A stretch of 64,000 nt of DNA from Vitis vinifera (taxonomy: Eukaryota > Streptophyta > Magnoliopsida > Vitales > Vitaceae): assembly GCF_030704535.1 (NCBI RefSeq), contig NC_081815.1:1503001-1567000 (forward strand). Reading direction: 5' to 3'. Position 1 is the stretch's first letter. Every line of letters starts with the position of its first letter. The translations under genes and the position numbers were made by a program. Shown here piece by piece: positions 10,101 to 22,444 of the stretch. Under the pieces are notes generated by a model. It ran no database searches. It had not been told where the DNA came from and saw only the letters and a list, made by a program, of their open reading frames with translations.

Positions 10101-12522
10101 TGGCAATATCATCCTCCTCTTCAACAGTTATAGCAATCACCTATGTTAAGAACATATGCCGCTTCAAACAAAAAATCCAAACTTTAAATGGCAAATAAAT
10201 TGTTAATTGCAATAGAAATGGTGCATTAATTTGAATTGAAAGTCTGCAAAATGTTAGATCATATTGAACATGCCTTTGAAGCATGAATTTCCAATAGCCA
10301 AAGAAGTTTATAAGAGTCAAAAGTAACAGAAGTAGAATAAGTTCTTGTAAGGGAGTATGTGATTTATGAAGACAGAAAGAGAAAAAAAGACCAAAGAACA
10401 TCTGTGAGTCAGCAGATAAGCATACATTATTGCACCAAAGTAATCAGTAAATTCAAGAACAATGAGATAAAAAATGACAAAAGAAATGGCATAAATGATG
10501 CAAAACTTAAATCCTAAAAGAAGCTTTTGTGTTGCAAACTGCAAACTAAAAAACCGAGGACACAAGTGCACTGGCCCATCATATGACAATACAAGTTAAA
10601 GAGATCTATACCAATATATTTTAGAACTACGTGCTACTAAAACAATATGTCAGCATTCAGAAGACTACCTGCCCAACTTTGATCTCTTTTGCCCCATCTC
10701 CAAGTACTATCTTAGCAAGATATCCTTCCTCCATGCATTCCATCTCAACAGTTGCTTTATCCTATAAAATGATTAAAAATTTGACAGGATGACTTTACAT
10801 AAACCTGGATCATTGATCAACTAGTAAATTTGAAAAAGGGGACAGCTACAAGGACCCTACCGTTTCAACTTCACACAATACTTCTCCAGGAGAAATTTTA
10901 TCTCCCTCTTTCTTCAGCCACCTCGCAATATTTCCCTGCATGGCAACAATACATAAGCATCTAGTTGGCAAAGACAACTTTGTACCCAGAATCTAAATGA
11001 TTTTGAATGCTTCTAAAGGTACATGCCTCTGTCATTGTAGGGGAGAGAGAAGGCATACCAATCTCTTGGTGTGGAGGAAGTCCTGAGAAAACATTGCAAA
11101 AAATCTCAACAATGAGGATAATGGATGATGCCATTATTAATGCATAAGAAGAGTATTTATAAACTCAAGCCAAAAATACTACTCATGAATCATGATACAA
11201 CAGAATCATCTTTGATTCGAAAAGAAAATGAACAATCATTACTAGGACACAAACAATTTTTAAGTAAGAAACAGAAACAAAAAGTAAAGCACTCTTTCTC
11301 CTTTGATTAGCATCACATTATGAAACTAAGTTTTGAGAAAAAAGAAAAAAGATTTTAGCAAAATGGACACTGCAATGAAAACCATTTATCTAATGAAATT
11401 GATTAAAACCTGGACTTGTTAAAGGACAAACAAAGGCCTGATGTACAAATCAAACAAAGTAAACCGACCATACCTGCATCTGTTGCAAAACCTCTTATCA
11501 GGTGCATCTGCAAACTGAAGAAATAACAAAATTAAAATAGAACTTTCACATGTTAAGATAGAATCTAGTAATCAAGCATAAAAACAAACCATGAAAACCT
11601 TTTGTTGCTGATGGAACCAACCACTGGGATGCCCATTGTCTTTGCCATTCTTGAAATGTTCCCATTGAAACCTCTAACCCAACCAACCTACAAATGGAAC
11701 AAAATTACATGTAATCATCTGTATATACCAAAAAGCAACAGCATTGATGCACACTAAAATAAAAAAGAAACAAACCAAGAAAGTTACACTCACTATATAA
11801 ATATTTGGATCTACAGCTCTATTAACCCCACTCAGTAGGCCATCAGTAGAAGAGTTAAAACCTCGTCTTCGAATCTCTATAAGGTCTGAAAAGCATTATA
11901 AACCCAACAAATAGAACAAACCTTAACAAAATTTGAACATTCACCATCCTACTGCAGTTGATCGAAAATGAAATCACACTCAATTCATCAACATCAAATA
12001 CCCACCATCTCCCTTACCAATCGAAGAACAAGTTCCTCCAGAAAACCACCGAACCAGGATTGCCGGCTCACTTCGCAGTACATTGGAAGCATTCCTTATC
12101 TGTAAAACCCCGAGCCCATTAAACTTTTCCAGAGAAAAAATACACACAATTCTCCCAGAAACCACCTGATAGCTAATTAATAATCACAAAACAAGTGAAA
12201 TAAGAGTAACATTATCAAAACAACGCCTTCAAATTCAACAAGAAGATCCAATGATCCCGTAATACAAAAATTAAAAACTAACCTCGTTTTAATAATTCAA
12301 GCTAAAGCAACATAACCCACGATTAATTCCACAAATTAAATTCAGGGAAAAAAAAAAGAAGTCAAGAATCAAGTAAAACAAAAATTCTCAAATGCATGGA
12401 TACGATACGTCATAAGAGGATTAGAGTATGATTGTTAACGTGGAATTACCGAGATTAGAAACAGGATTAGGAAAAGCTAGTACCTTTCTGGAATGGGTGA
12501 GGAAACGAGATGCATACAACAT
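7149..12522 (-). CDS. mitochondrial pyruvate dehydrogenase complex E2 (dihydrolipoyl acetyltransferase)
   Basis: Nineteen coding exons (minus): 12484-12522, 12018-12099, 11794-11885, 11599-11687, 11474-11514, 11027-11082, 10861-10935, 10669-10761, 9898-10140, 9645-9717, 9019-9104, 8843-8928, 8681-8756, 8415-8482, 8105-8171, 7925-8020, 7733-7835, 7504-7599, 7149-7219. They sum to 1632 nt (543 aa), close to Arabidopsis mitochondrial E2. E2 transfers acetyl groups from E1 to CoA on a swinging lipoyl arm in the matrix. Visible are an Arg/Ser-rich presequence ([13 protein letters not shown] start), one lipoyl domain (about 117-195; lipoyl lysine K160 in ETDKATV), a charged Ala/Pro linker, the E1/E3-binding domain ([15 protein letters not shown], then GTGPDGRI), and the catalytic domain ending with DHRVIDG (H516, D520) and NPESMLL. 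Intron 6 has a GC donor. The first five exons, a poorly conserved region, are less certain than the rest. Confidence 0.93.
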
Positions 12523-12524
12523 CG

Positions 12525-12533
12525 TTTAGGGTT
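12525..12533 (-). promoter_or_regulatory. telo-box next to the E2 start codon
   Basis: The minus strand reads TAACCCTAAACG immediately before the ATG at 12522. The AACCCTAA core is the plant telo-box, often found in leaders of housekeeping and translation genes and bound by TRB proteins. Function is inferred. Confidence 0.45.
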
Positions 12534-12534
12534 A

Positions 12535-13664
12535 GATTCTGGGTTTCTGGCAGCGCTTCCTGAACCTAGAGAGAGATTTAGGGAGATCAGGCTGCCGTGA
12601 ACTGTTCATTTGCTACCTCCCCACTAAAATGGAATATTTTTAAAATATAGTAATAATAATTATTATTATTATAATAAAAGTTTACATGAAAAATAATAGA
12701 AACGACAGAAAAAAAAAAAATATATATATATATATATATAATAATTAAAGTTAATAAATTATTTTTATTCATTAGTTTAAACTTATTTTACTTTTTTTTA
12801 TTTCATATTTTGTTGCGTAAAGATTAAATAATTTAAAATTATATAAAAATTATTTTTCTAATGTGTTTTTTTAATAATTTCCAAGAAGTTAAAAAAAAAA
12901 TTATGGGAAGGAGCTAAAATCTAAATTTGTTTCAATTTGACTAAAAAATCTGTTTCAATTCTTCACATTTTTTGTTTATATGCACTTATATGTAAATTTA
13001 ATATTTGTCATGGTTTTATGTAAAAATAATTCATTTTTTACATAAATATTCTTAATTATTTCATATGTTTATATGTAAATTTAAAAAAAAATGATTAGTT
13101 TTATAATAAAATAATTATAATATTTTATCAAAATAAAATAAAATAATAGGGTAGATTTTCACAATTGAATATTCAATACCTTTTAACCAAATAACCCACA
13201 CCTTGAAAATTGCAACTTTTGGACAGCAATGTGGACCTTAATGGCAATTGGTGGGCTAGGAAGTAGGAAAGGCCAAAGTATGTTGACCTTAATGGCACCA
13301 ATGTTGGATGCCTAAATTCATTGGGATCTAGTTTCTGTGACGAAAAGGACATCTGATGGCCCATAATCGTGGCCAAATATTGACCAAACTCCATGGTATT
13401 TATATTTACACCCATCGAATATTTGAACCCCTCCTATTTACATATTCACTTAAAAATAATAATTTTATTAATAAATTCACCCATAATTTTAAAAATACCT
13501 AAATATCCTAATCATTCTCCTGTTCTATACTCTCTTTTTTTTCCTTTCCACTTATTTATTCTCGACCACAAATCTTTAAGAGAATTACTTTTTTTTTAAA
13601 CTCATTTGATAATAGAAGAGGATTCGAAATACGTTTATAATTAATTCTAATTTTTTTATACATT
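12535..13664. other. E2 promoter side and AT-rich spacer
   Basis: The first part (about 12535-12620) is the likely leader and promoter of the E2 gene. The rest is AT-rich, with a (TA)n run at 12721-12741 and homopolymer tracts. No gene seen. Confidence 0.45.
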
Positions 13665-13673
13665 TTGTTTTAA

Positions 13674-14315
13674 GGGAAAATTATCTTTTGGAGGTAGATG
13701 AGCCCCCAAATTAACAAAAGATCCATATAACTCTTCAAATTGAGTTGAAGGATATGAAATAGTAACGGACAAATATACCCTTTAAGAACACATATAAAAT
13801 ATTTTATAAAATTAAGTTAAATAATTTTTTTTCAATAATTTTTTTTTTCAAAAATACTAAATTAAATAAAAGTAGTTTTCAAAAATATGAAATTAAATAA
13901 ATTTTTTTCAAAAATATTAAATTAAATTTTTTTTTCAAAAATATTAAATTAAATTAAAGTATTTAAAAAAAATTAAATTAAATATTTTTTAAATATTAAA
14001 TTAAATAAATTTATTTTTTAAAAATATTAAATTAAATAAATTTATTTTAAAAAAATATTAAATTAAATAAAAGTATTTTAAAAAATATTAAATTACATAA
14101 AAGTATTTTTTTAAAATATTAAATTAAATAAAAGTATTTTTAAAAAATATTAATTTTTTTCTCAAAATCAACAATGGGCATTTTTGGAAATACTTAAGGA
14201 TGATATCCTTCAACTCAATTTCCATACTTTCATTGGGTATTGGGCTTAATTTGAAGAGTTACATGGACCTTTTGTTAATTTGAGGGCTCATCTACCCCCA
14301 AAACATAATTCTCCC
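13674..14315. mobile_element. non-autonomous Mutator-like element (MULE-type MITE), 642 bp
   Basis: Long terminal inverted repeats: the left end starts GGGAAAATTATCTTTTGG and the reverse complement of the right end starts GGGAGAATTATGTTTTGG. Similarity continues for about 80 bp, with an extra stretch of about 33 bp in the right arm. It is flanked by a perfect 9-bp direct repeat TTGTTTTAA at 13665-13673 and 14316-14324. A 9-bp target duplication with long inverted ends is typical of Mutator-like elements. There is no transposase; the interior is an AT-rich minisatellite. Confidence 0.85.
13820..14160. repeat. AT-rich minisatellite inside the MULE-type element
   Basis: About a dozen degenerate units of the form AAATATTAAATTAAATAAA, some followed by GTATTTTT, of about 25-35 bp. 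They fill the space between the inverted repeats and were probably amplified by slippage after or with the element. Confidence 0.75.
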
Positions 14316-14324
14316 TTGTTTTAA

Positions 14325-14940
14325 TCTATATAACATAACCACATAATATTAATTTGAAATTAAGAAGTCGTGCAAATATACAATATAAATGAAAAAAAAA
14401 ACTCGGTGGTTTTCCGAACATTGTGAAAAGGTCTAAACCTAAAAATCTAGATAACAAGAAAAATATCCCGAGCTAGAAGGTTAAATATAACAAAAATATT
14501 TCAAAATATAAAGTCGGATAAAGTTTAATTATTTGACTAATAGGATGTTTAATTCTACGAGCATGTTAAGGGTCTCTAGATATAATTATGAACATCCTTA
14601 AATATGTTTGAAAGTACAATGTTGAATTGAAAAATGTCAAACCCTACAACACTAGACACCATTGGAGGCACTTCTTTCCAACTCAAAAAAATATGAAAAT
14701 AAAATAAAATAAAAAATCATAAAAGATGTAACACCTCCTTCTCCCAACTCAAAAAATATGAAAAGAAATGAAATAAACAAAATAATCATAAAAAACATGC
14801 CTCTACACTTGTACCACCGTGAAACACAACTTTTTTGATAAATTTTATTAGAATTATGAAGAGATTAGAAGTAAAGGAAGAAAAATAAAGCAGTTTACGG
14901 ATTTCATAAGAGGGCATTTTTATCCTAAAAAATTCATTAA
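14325..14940. other. AT-rich intergenic spacer
   Basis: No gene. A short direct repeat of about 95 bp (caactcaaaaaaatatgaaaa near 14680 and a close copy near 14742) is visible. Nothing else is recognised. Confidence 0.4.
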
Positions 14941-14944
14941 TAAA

Positions 14945-15570
14945 GTGAATGCAAAGATGAGTTTAATCTGTGCAAATATAATTTACCATTCTTAAATTTT
15001 ATTAGATTCAGCCAAAATCTTGAGACATTCACACTCATACCTGCACACAAGTATATGCATGCAGTTTTGGACCCAAGTAAACACATATGTGTATGTACAG
15101 ACGCGTCAAAATTTTCAAAGGTGGGCGGCCAGACTCCTCATCTAGTCTACTGCAATGATATAAAGTTCGATGGATACGGACTATACAATAAGATATGTTT
15201 TTAGCATAGCTGCTCCAGTTAAAAGAGAGAATGCAAAGATCATGATGGGTGTAAATATAATTTCTCATTCTTAAATTTTATTTAAGAATTCTGGGCCAAA
15301 ATCTTGAGATTCGGTACCTGCACATGAGTGTGAATGCGTTAGGCAAGGCAGTTTATTACATACTGGGCCAATTTGTGGAATAGATATGAATACAGACGTG
15401 TGTGTATATATATATATATATGTACAGATGCAGGTGGGTGGCCAGGCTCCTCATCTAGTCTACTGCAATGATATAAAATTCCAAGGTATAGACTACTGCA
15501 ATGATATAAAATTCCAAGGTACAGACTATACAGTAAGATATGTTCTTAGCATGGTTGCTCCAGTAGGGTC
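14945..15570. repeat. tandem duplication covering the 3' end of lycopene epsilon cyclase
   Basis: Two diverged copies lie head to tail, about 14945-15225 and about 15226-15570. Both contain gtgaatgcaaagat/gagaatgcaaagat, then aaatataattt, cattcttaaattttatt, ccaaaatcttgaga, tacctgcacac/tacctgcacat, gtatgtacagac/atatgtacagat and ctcatctagtctactgcaat. They then share the block that in the right copy encodes the last LCYE codons and stop. The left copy keeps only the terminal codons and has no upstream exon, so it is a non-functional fragment. The right copy also has a 33-bp internal duplication near 15465-15525. Confidence 0.75.
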
Positions 15571-18500
15571 AGATAGTAGATGTTTGATAAGGCACATTCT
15601 CATTTGGTTTGGTGCTAATATAAACATATAGAAGGCAAATAAGATGAGATCAGCTGAGGAGAGAGTGGAGCCAAGAAATCCCTGCCACATCCTGCAAAGG
15701 AAACATATCCATCTTGGTATTCAGAAACTCAAGTTGCAAATGCAACGCAGTTATATTACAAATCATTCGTAACTAGCTTGTATTGATAAATTAACTAAAG
15801 AGACTGGAATTGAACCAAAATGTCGTCGATTCTCCCCCCATGCCCTTTGCCCAAACTATTTTCTTCTATAGAGGACAAGAAGAAACAACATGGGTGTTTG
15901 GCAACAGCTGGTTGAATGCCAGTGATTAGCATACCAACTAGCTTTTTCCCCATACCATTGATGGGCGAAAAGATTTTGAAACCCATCTGAATTATGGGCA
16001 AACCTCTGCCAACACCAATAGAATCAATAGATACCACCACTAGCTTCTTTTTTTTTCTTTTTTTCTTTTTTAATTTTCACATGGATGCATATGCACACAG
16101 ATATGCAAATCCAACCAAATATACAGCAATCACTGAAGGCAGGATAAAATATTACACAAATGAGATAGGAGGAAGAAGTAAAAGTTTCCATCATACCAAT
16201 TGGGTAGGCGGAAGAAAGTATGAAAGAATGTCCTAATGCCCTCAATATCCAGCTCGAGAATGAGTGCTAATCCAAAGAGAAAGAATGATCTCTGTCGTTT
16301 CCTTTCTTGTGGCCAAAGGGTATTCCAAGCTGAAATGGATGAACACAATTACAAATCACAAACTATATATCAGATCACAGATTCTTAAACGGAGAAGTAC
16401 CCCATTCTGGTATACACTCATTCATATGCTCGCAGCTACAGAATTACCAAAAGAAAAATGGCAGCAAACAGGAGAGGATAAACATGGGTTAACCAGTAAT
16501 AAGCATTTCATGTCAAACATGTTAAAACACTTGGTTTCGATGATTTTAAGCATATTGACCATTCCCCACATCAATTGGACATAAGAACAGAAACCCTAGT
16601 TCATGGAGGGCAAAAAATCAGTAATGTCAAACAAATCAGAGAAAGGACTCGTGCAATTTTTTTCTCTTTTGTTTCCTCAACAAAAGTGAAAAGGCCCCTT
16701 TCCTAAATTCAAATGTTGGAAAACTGGGGTTTGGTAAAACTGCGACACACTGACAAGGTTTTGCCCAGAGATGGAGTAGTTACCAAAACTTCTACAATTT
16801 CTCTTGAATAAACCATGCCATGGTGATGAAAGCACAACCTAAGAATCTTACATCTAGCACTGAAACCCTACAAAGTGAAGAGAGATGGTGCGGACAAGGA
16901 AGGCACTAAATCCCTGTCTGCGAAAAGGATGATCCACTACCTCTCTTGCTGCTCTGCACAGATGATGATCACAGTCCATCCTGATCTAATATATGATTTA
17001 GGCCCATCAACTACAGAATTTGAGTTCAAAGTTTAGTTGGCTCCATTAACTCTTATATGTATTAAAGAAAAAAAAAATCAGGTTAGCTCCAAGGCCAAAA
17101 GACTTTTACTTTCTCTTCAATAATATTTGGTTTTTTGGACCTGAACTAGCCATTGTTGGGTTCAGCTTCTTTGGAGGTTGCATATAGATAGGAGGTTTGA
17201 TACATGCTGACTAGTTAAAGGCAATCAACCATTAAGCTTAGCATTATATTTATAGAGAAAGCAAGAGAAGTAGAGCATTTTTGCTTTGACTTCCTTGAGG
17301 GTTCTTTATGAGCTTAGGTAAAGGTGGCTTTGCAACCTTTTCAATCCATATACGCTCTAGTCTTGCATATTTATGATGCTTGTGAAAAGTTAGCACTATT
17401 TTGAAGGTTTACATCATACAGCCACATATGACAATGTACTCGCATGTGCATATGAACATATGAATGTTCCCAATACCAAAGGCATGATGCATGTGATGAT
17501 ATGGTAAAGATATTAGTACTGGTGATGGAACAAATAATGCAGATTTCACCATAAATAAATAAATAAATAATAAAAACTCCCTCATTTGGATGCACCTTGC
17601 ATTGAGATATTTCCAGTACTTCTTCCACGAGTAAAAATGTCCTTAGAATGACTCCGCTTCAAAATATTTGCAATTACAGAAGCATATTTTGGAGCCTCTG
17701 ACAATGATCTTACAACTGAGTAGCCTGTGTGATGAAGGTAAAAAAAGAACAGATATCATTTAGTTCAAACAATTGAAAGAAACTTGGATCCAGTCATTCT
17801 TTTCTCACCTGTGGCTGGATGTACCATGCTAGCAGCAGCACCAAATGCAAGGTTTTTTTGCTCTGTATTTGGTAAGGATCCACCAACAGGGATATAAGAC
17901 CATTCCTGCACAGATGATTAAGACTGAAAAGATTGTATCCTTCATTCTTTGACTGTAATATAGTCTGGTATCATATACATGGAACATGATCCTGAAATAG
18001 ACACATGTTTGACACATTTTGTGGCAATCATGTGTAAACTGTTCCAGGAAGAACGCATCAAAGGAGCTAGGGGAATTTGAGGATTAGGGGGTCTATACAC
18101 TTAAGATGAGCCAAGTTGTCTATAATTTTTTCAGTTTTGCAGTGGGAAAGGCTGTAAAAGCTAGGCCATTGGAATGTGCTACTGCTATCCATGCAGATAA
18201 ATCAAAAAGGGAAAAAGAAGATAATGATCATGGCTTGTAAAAGATTTTTCTTGTGAATAAAGAAAAAGACATGATTGTTCACAGTTTATACTTAATAAGA
18301 TGATATGGCACAGCCACACAGAAATGAAGCTCTCTTCTGGAAAATATTAAGAGAAAATAACATGCATAAAATTTTTGTTTTGGTTTTAAATGGAAAATAT
18401 GATCATTCAATGGCATCCAGTCAAGAGAAAAGAGCAATACTATCGATAAGGCACAGACTTCTGGCTAAGAAAATTACCTCTTCATAAGTTCTTATAATTC

Positions 18501-21500
18501 GTATTCCCATTGTCTCTAGCCTTGACATGAGCTTTTTCTTTAGTAGATCAAAAGGCATAGCATCTTTTGAAGCCAAACAAGTTTCCTGCAACAAAATCGT
18601 TTTAAACATTTTTCATATAATTGTGACATGTACCATATAAATTTAATCTTAATACATGGATCAAACCTCAAAGAAGACTCTTGTTGGTGACATGGGCATG
18701 ACATAGAGAAATGTTGGATATTGCACTTCTAAACATTGAACTTTTTGTTTAATGTGGTCTCTGTAGTCCATGAAAACCATCAGACTTGGATCATATGGAT
18801 TGTTTTCCACCTGTAAAATAATAGATGATCACAAAAACTCCAAACAATTTCCCTAAACCTTTATTTTGTTTTCATGGAAACATGTTGGTAGAAAAGCAAT
18901 ATTTGGAATCTTAGACCGTTCAGATTTTAAATGATTTTCATAAGATTTACAATTTCCTCTTTCCTCTTCCATGGAAACAAGACAGAATATAAATCCAATG
19001 TGTTATCAATAATTCACAGGTGAATACCAACAATTGGCTTAGTTCGATAAAGATCGGACGAATGGAAATATAACTGTATTCATAATGCAACTAGACAAGC
19101 AGATGTAGAGTTGTTTAGATTGGATAAGAAATAAAATAGCTTTTCCCTTATCACTCTTCAGTTTAAGTAACAAGGAAAAGGGGAGCTGATGGAATATTTT
19201 TTAGCCAATCAAATGGCAACATGAGCTTCTCCTTGTATCGATTTAAAAACCAAAGCTGGAAAAACTATATCGCCAACCAAGTAAAAACCACATCAAATAA
19301 TTGAAATTCCATCATTTGAAAAGGTAGATCCGACATTCGTACCTCAACCTCCACCCCATAAGCTGTTTGGACAGAAACCCTGGGACCACCCACCTCATAC
19401 TGTAAGAGTTTCCCTGAAGCAGCCCCAGATGCAACAGTAGCAAGCCTATAATAACATGTAAGAAGCTTGTAATAAGATATAATACTTCTATTTCATTTTA
19501 TTCTCAAGTATATAGTTCTTAAAAATAAGAATATCCTATTGTACCTGCAAGGGATAACAATATCACGTTCACAAACTACAAGACTATGACCATTGGAAGC
19601 TTCTGTAATCCTTTCTACTTTTGAGCTAAGATATGAAACACCTGACTCGACACACCTAGGAAAAATTATTATTGAATTATACATCTATAGAATATCAGAT
19701 CCACAAAAATAAGTGTGTTGGCAGTAAATAGCAACAATAACAACAATCTTAGCAAAAAAGGAATCACAGCCACTCTTTACCTTTTCAACAGTTCCTCATG
19801 GAGCAAATGTCGATTGACTCGTCCATAAGCACGACCAATCAAAATTGGATCACCATCATCAAGATATACAATGGTATCCCGCCAAACATGCTCAATGCAC
19901 CTTCCAAGGCCAAGATCTAGAGATATGTTAAATTAGTCAATTAAGATGGGAAGGAATGTAGACATGAGAGTTCTGCAAAGTTAAAGCACTAACACAGTAG
20001 AGTTCCAAGCTAACATAAAAAATTGAAAATTTTATACATGCAAAGGCATAATTTATGAGAAGGTTTTGGCAATTGATAGCATGATTGGTCAAGTAAGATG
20101 AATGTGCTATCTTTATTGCAATAAAATAAAGGTAAAAAGTTGTATAGGAACAATGACATGCAGATGTTTTTTTACCCCTTTTTTAGGCTGGTAGTGTTAG
20201 GGCAAAAGCAGAGATAATCATCATTCCAGCAGTGCAGTCCTCTACAACTAAATAAACCGAAACTTTGAAAGGCAAAGTCATCTACTTTCTATGGTCAAAA
20301 ACAGATAACTGAACTTCATAAGTAGATGAGGCATGATAACAGCCTCTTCAAAGGACAAAAGGACAGAGGATTGTTTACATCAATTAATTCACGAATTTAT
20401 TAGATACTTAAGCTATGATAACAGCCTCTCCAAATGACAAAAGGACAGAGGATTGCTTACATCAATTAATTCATGAATTTAGTAGATACATTAAGTTATG
20501 GGCACAGCCTCTTTAAAAGAAAAAAAGGAGAATGGTTGCATCAACACGATAATGAATAGGACACAAATGCATTAGATTGAGCAAAACAATCTCCCCTTTA
20601 TATCAATAGAGAATATGATATTTGATTATGAAAAGGTATGGCTCAACTAAATATCAAAATTATAATAAAATAATTAAATGGTTTTCCAATTGGAATCAAA
20701 TTAATACCTTTAAATTCATCCTCCCATACGCCATAATTATTTGTGAAAGGAAGATCTGGACCAATAAGCCCAACACTCAATCCTAACTTTGCTGATTCCG
20801 CAGCCAAAGCGAGACCAGCTGGGCCACAACCAATCACCACTAAATCCAGTGTACCATCTTCAATTGATATCTGCGGTAACTGCACAAGCATTTGACAGAA
20901 GAGGGTTTCATAAAGATAATAAGTGCTAAACTGTTTCAAAAACAACATAATTAAGAGCATTAAAAGCATGAAAAGTCGTCATAAAACAAAACAATTTCTG
21001 CAACAGCATGGGTGATTTCAACTGCGATGGACATATGATCTAAATAATATCCCCTCATGAACATATAACATAATGGATATCCCACAAACTCCAAGGAAGT
21101 ATTTCTTCTACCTAAAACTTGAGGTAGTGCAATCAATCACGCTCGTTCTGGACTTCATAGATCTATCTAAGTTATGTAATGCAAGGTCAGAGTCTCAGAC
21201 AGAATCCAAATTTTATTTCAGATTAACAGTAATGAAAGTGTTTGCAACGAAATTTAAAAATAATAACAATGATACGAATTCTTCCATAGAAAATATAAAT
21301 AAGGAACAAATAAACATATCAAAGTGCCAAATCCGGGAAAAGAAAAAGGGGCATTGACAAATAGGATTGGACCATGGAAAGTGTGAGAGAAAGGAATAGG
21401 AAAGTTAAACAGGAGAAAATTTTTGAAACCAATTAAAAAAAGAAGCAAGACAAACTGATTCTTATACAATTTTATTTTCCTCTTATTTTAAAATGTTATA

Positions 21501-22066
21501 AATTCTTAAATACATTTCATCGTATTCACTTTCCTTGTTATTTTTTCGAGACGAATCCAACAACAAGAATTTTGAGATTATTCTATTGTTTCCCCTTCCC
21601 TTCCTGTTTTAGGAGATTCAAATAGAGAAAAGCAAACACGGGGACCGAAACAAGCCAAAACGATCTGAATATAAGGTGGGAGGAAATGCCAGAAGGAACG
21701 AGTCTCGACCGAAACAAAGGAACTGTACAAGACTACAACTCTGTTAGGCTGTTTGCCTCCGCAGAGGAGGCTCACCTTGTCGGCTAGCTTTGACTGTTCA
21801 TCCATGGCCTTGTTCTGCTGCATTTGCACAAAAAGAAGCTCCGATCCACCGGCCTTGATGTAGTCCTCCTCATCCGCAAAACCTTCCTTAACAACCACAC
21901 AACTCTCGCTCCCAGCACTAGCCCTCACTCGCACGGACGGCAGATAACAACTGTCCCGATGATTAAAACAAGCGTTCTCAGGCCTCATTCTCCTCCTTCT
22001 CGACCTCCACGGGGCACTGGTAGAGACCGCCATTGCCGCAAAGTTCGGAGCTCCGAGACACTCCAT
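15526..22066 (-). CDS. LCYE: lycopene epsilon cyclase, chloroplast
   Basis: Eleven coding exons (minus): 21776-22066, 20708-20879, 19781-19916, 19545-19655, 19343-19445, 18667-18810, 18478-18585, 17809-17905, 17596-17724, 16197-16329, 15526-15691. They sum to 1590 nt, 529 aa; Arabidopsis LUT2 is 524 aa. The enzyme adds an epsilon ring to lycopene and commits carotenoids to the alpha-carotene/lutein branch in plastids. Visible are a Ser/Arg-rich transit peptide, the FAD/NAD-binding motif VVIGCGPAG (111-119), the cyclase motif NNYGVWEDEF, MDYRD, the FFLFGLAL segment, and a C terminus with DPTGATMLRTYL. L453 corresponds to Arabidopsis L448, the residue tied to adding one ring. The ATG at 22066 gives the conserved MECLGAPNFAAM start. 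Introns 1 and 2 carry repeats. Confidence 0.95.
20326..20572. repeat. minisatellite, about 83-bp unit, three copies, in LCYE intron 2
   Basis: Two good copies and one diverged copy share the order: cagcctctYcaaa, gacaaaaggacagaggattg, acatcaattaattca, gaattta-tagata. The unit is about 83 bp. It lies between coding exons 2 and 3 of LCYE, within a long intron. Confidence 0.75.
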
Positions 22067-22191
22067 GTAGACGAAGATCACTGATCACTCCTCTGCTTCT
22101 TCCCCCCCTCCTCCTCCTTCGAGCGAATCACAAGCTGAGTTCCGAGCCCTAACGCCAAAATGCAGAAGAGATGAGGATGGAGTTCGATGGA

Positions 22192-22199
22192 TATTTATA
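22192..22199 (-). promoter_or_regulatory. TATA box of lycopene epsilon cyclase
   Basis: The minus strand reads TATAAATA here, 126 nt upstream of the ATG. A start site about 30 nt downstream would give a leader of about 95 nt. A CT/GA-rich tract (22200-22230) lies directly upstream. Confidence 0.6.
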
Positions 22200-22405
22200 C
22201 TCTCAGTGTCTCTCTCTTTCTCTCTCTTCTGTGAGAGCTTTGAAGTGGAAGGAAAGGATAGGGGAAAGAGTTTTCTGGCTGATTTAACTTGCTGAGTTGT
22301 TCAACCGCCATCCTTAGGCTGCCACGTGGAGGTATATGATTGCACTCTGCGCCTGACGCAGCTACTCTATCGAAAACCAGTCGTTTTCGGTTTAGGAGGT
22401 ACATG

Positions 22406-22420
22406 AAACGACGCCGTTTT
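22406..22420. promoter_or_regulatory. near-palindromic promoter motif AAACGACGCCGTTTT
   Basis: A 15-bp near-palindrome about 340 bp upstream of the LCYE start. Closely related sequences occur upstream of the TRB gene and the THO6 gene in this window. A binding protein cannot be named from sequence. Confidence 0.4.
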
Positions 22421-22444
22421 GGCGAGGTTTTGTCACCCATGAGG

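Noticed and set aside
13820-14160. CRISPR-like regular array
   Set aside because: Units are degenerate, contiguous and AT-only without unique spacers; it is a minisatellite in a plant transposon.
15795-16040. Minus-strand open frame of 81 codons
   Set aside because: Lies entirely in the last LCYE intron (15692-16196), with no domain and no coding signature.
2235-22066. A co-regulated minus-strand cluster (NLR, E2, LCYE)
   Set aside because: The genes are unrelated in function, have separate promoters and long spacers; same-strand order is not evidence of a cluster.
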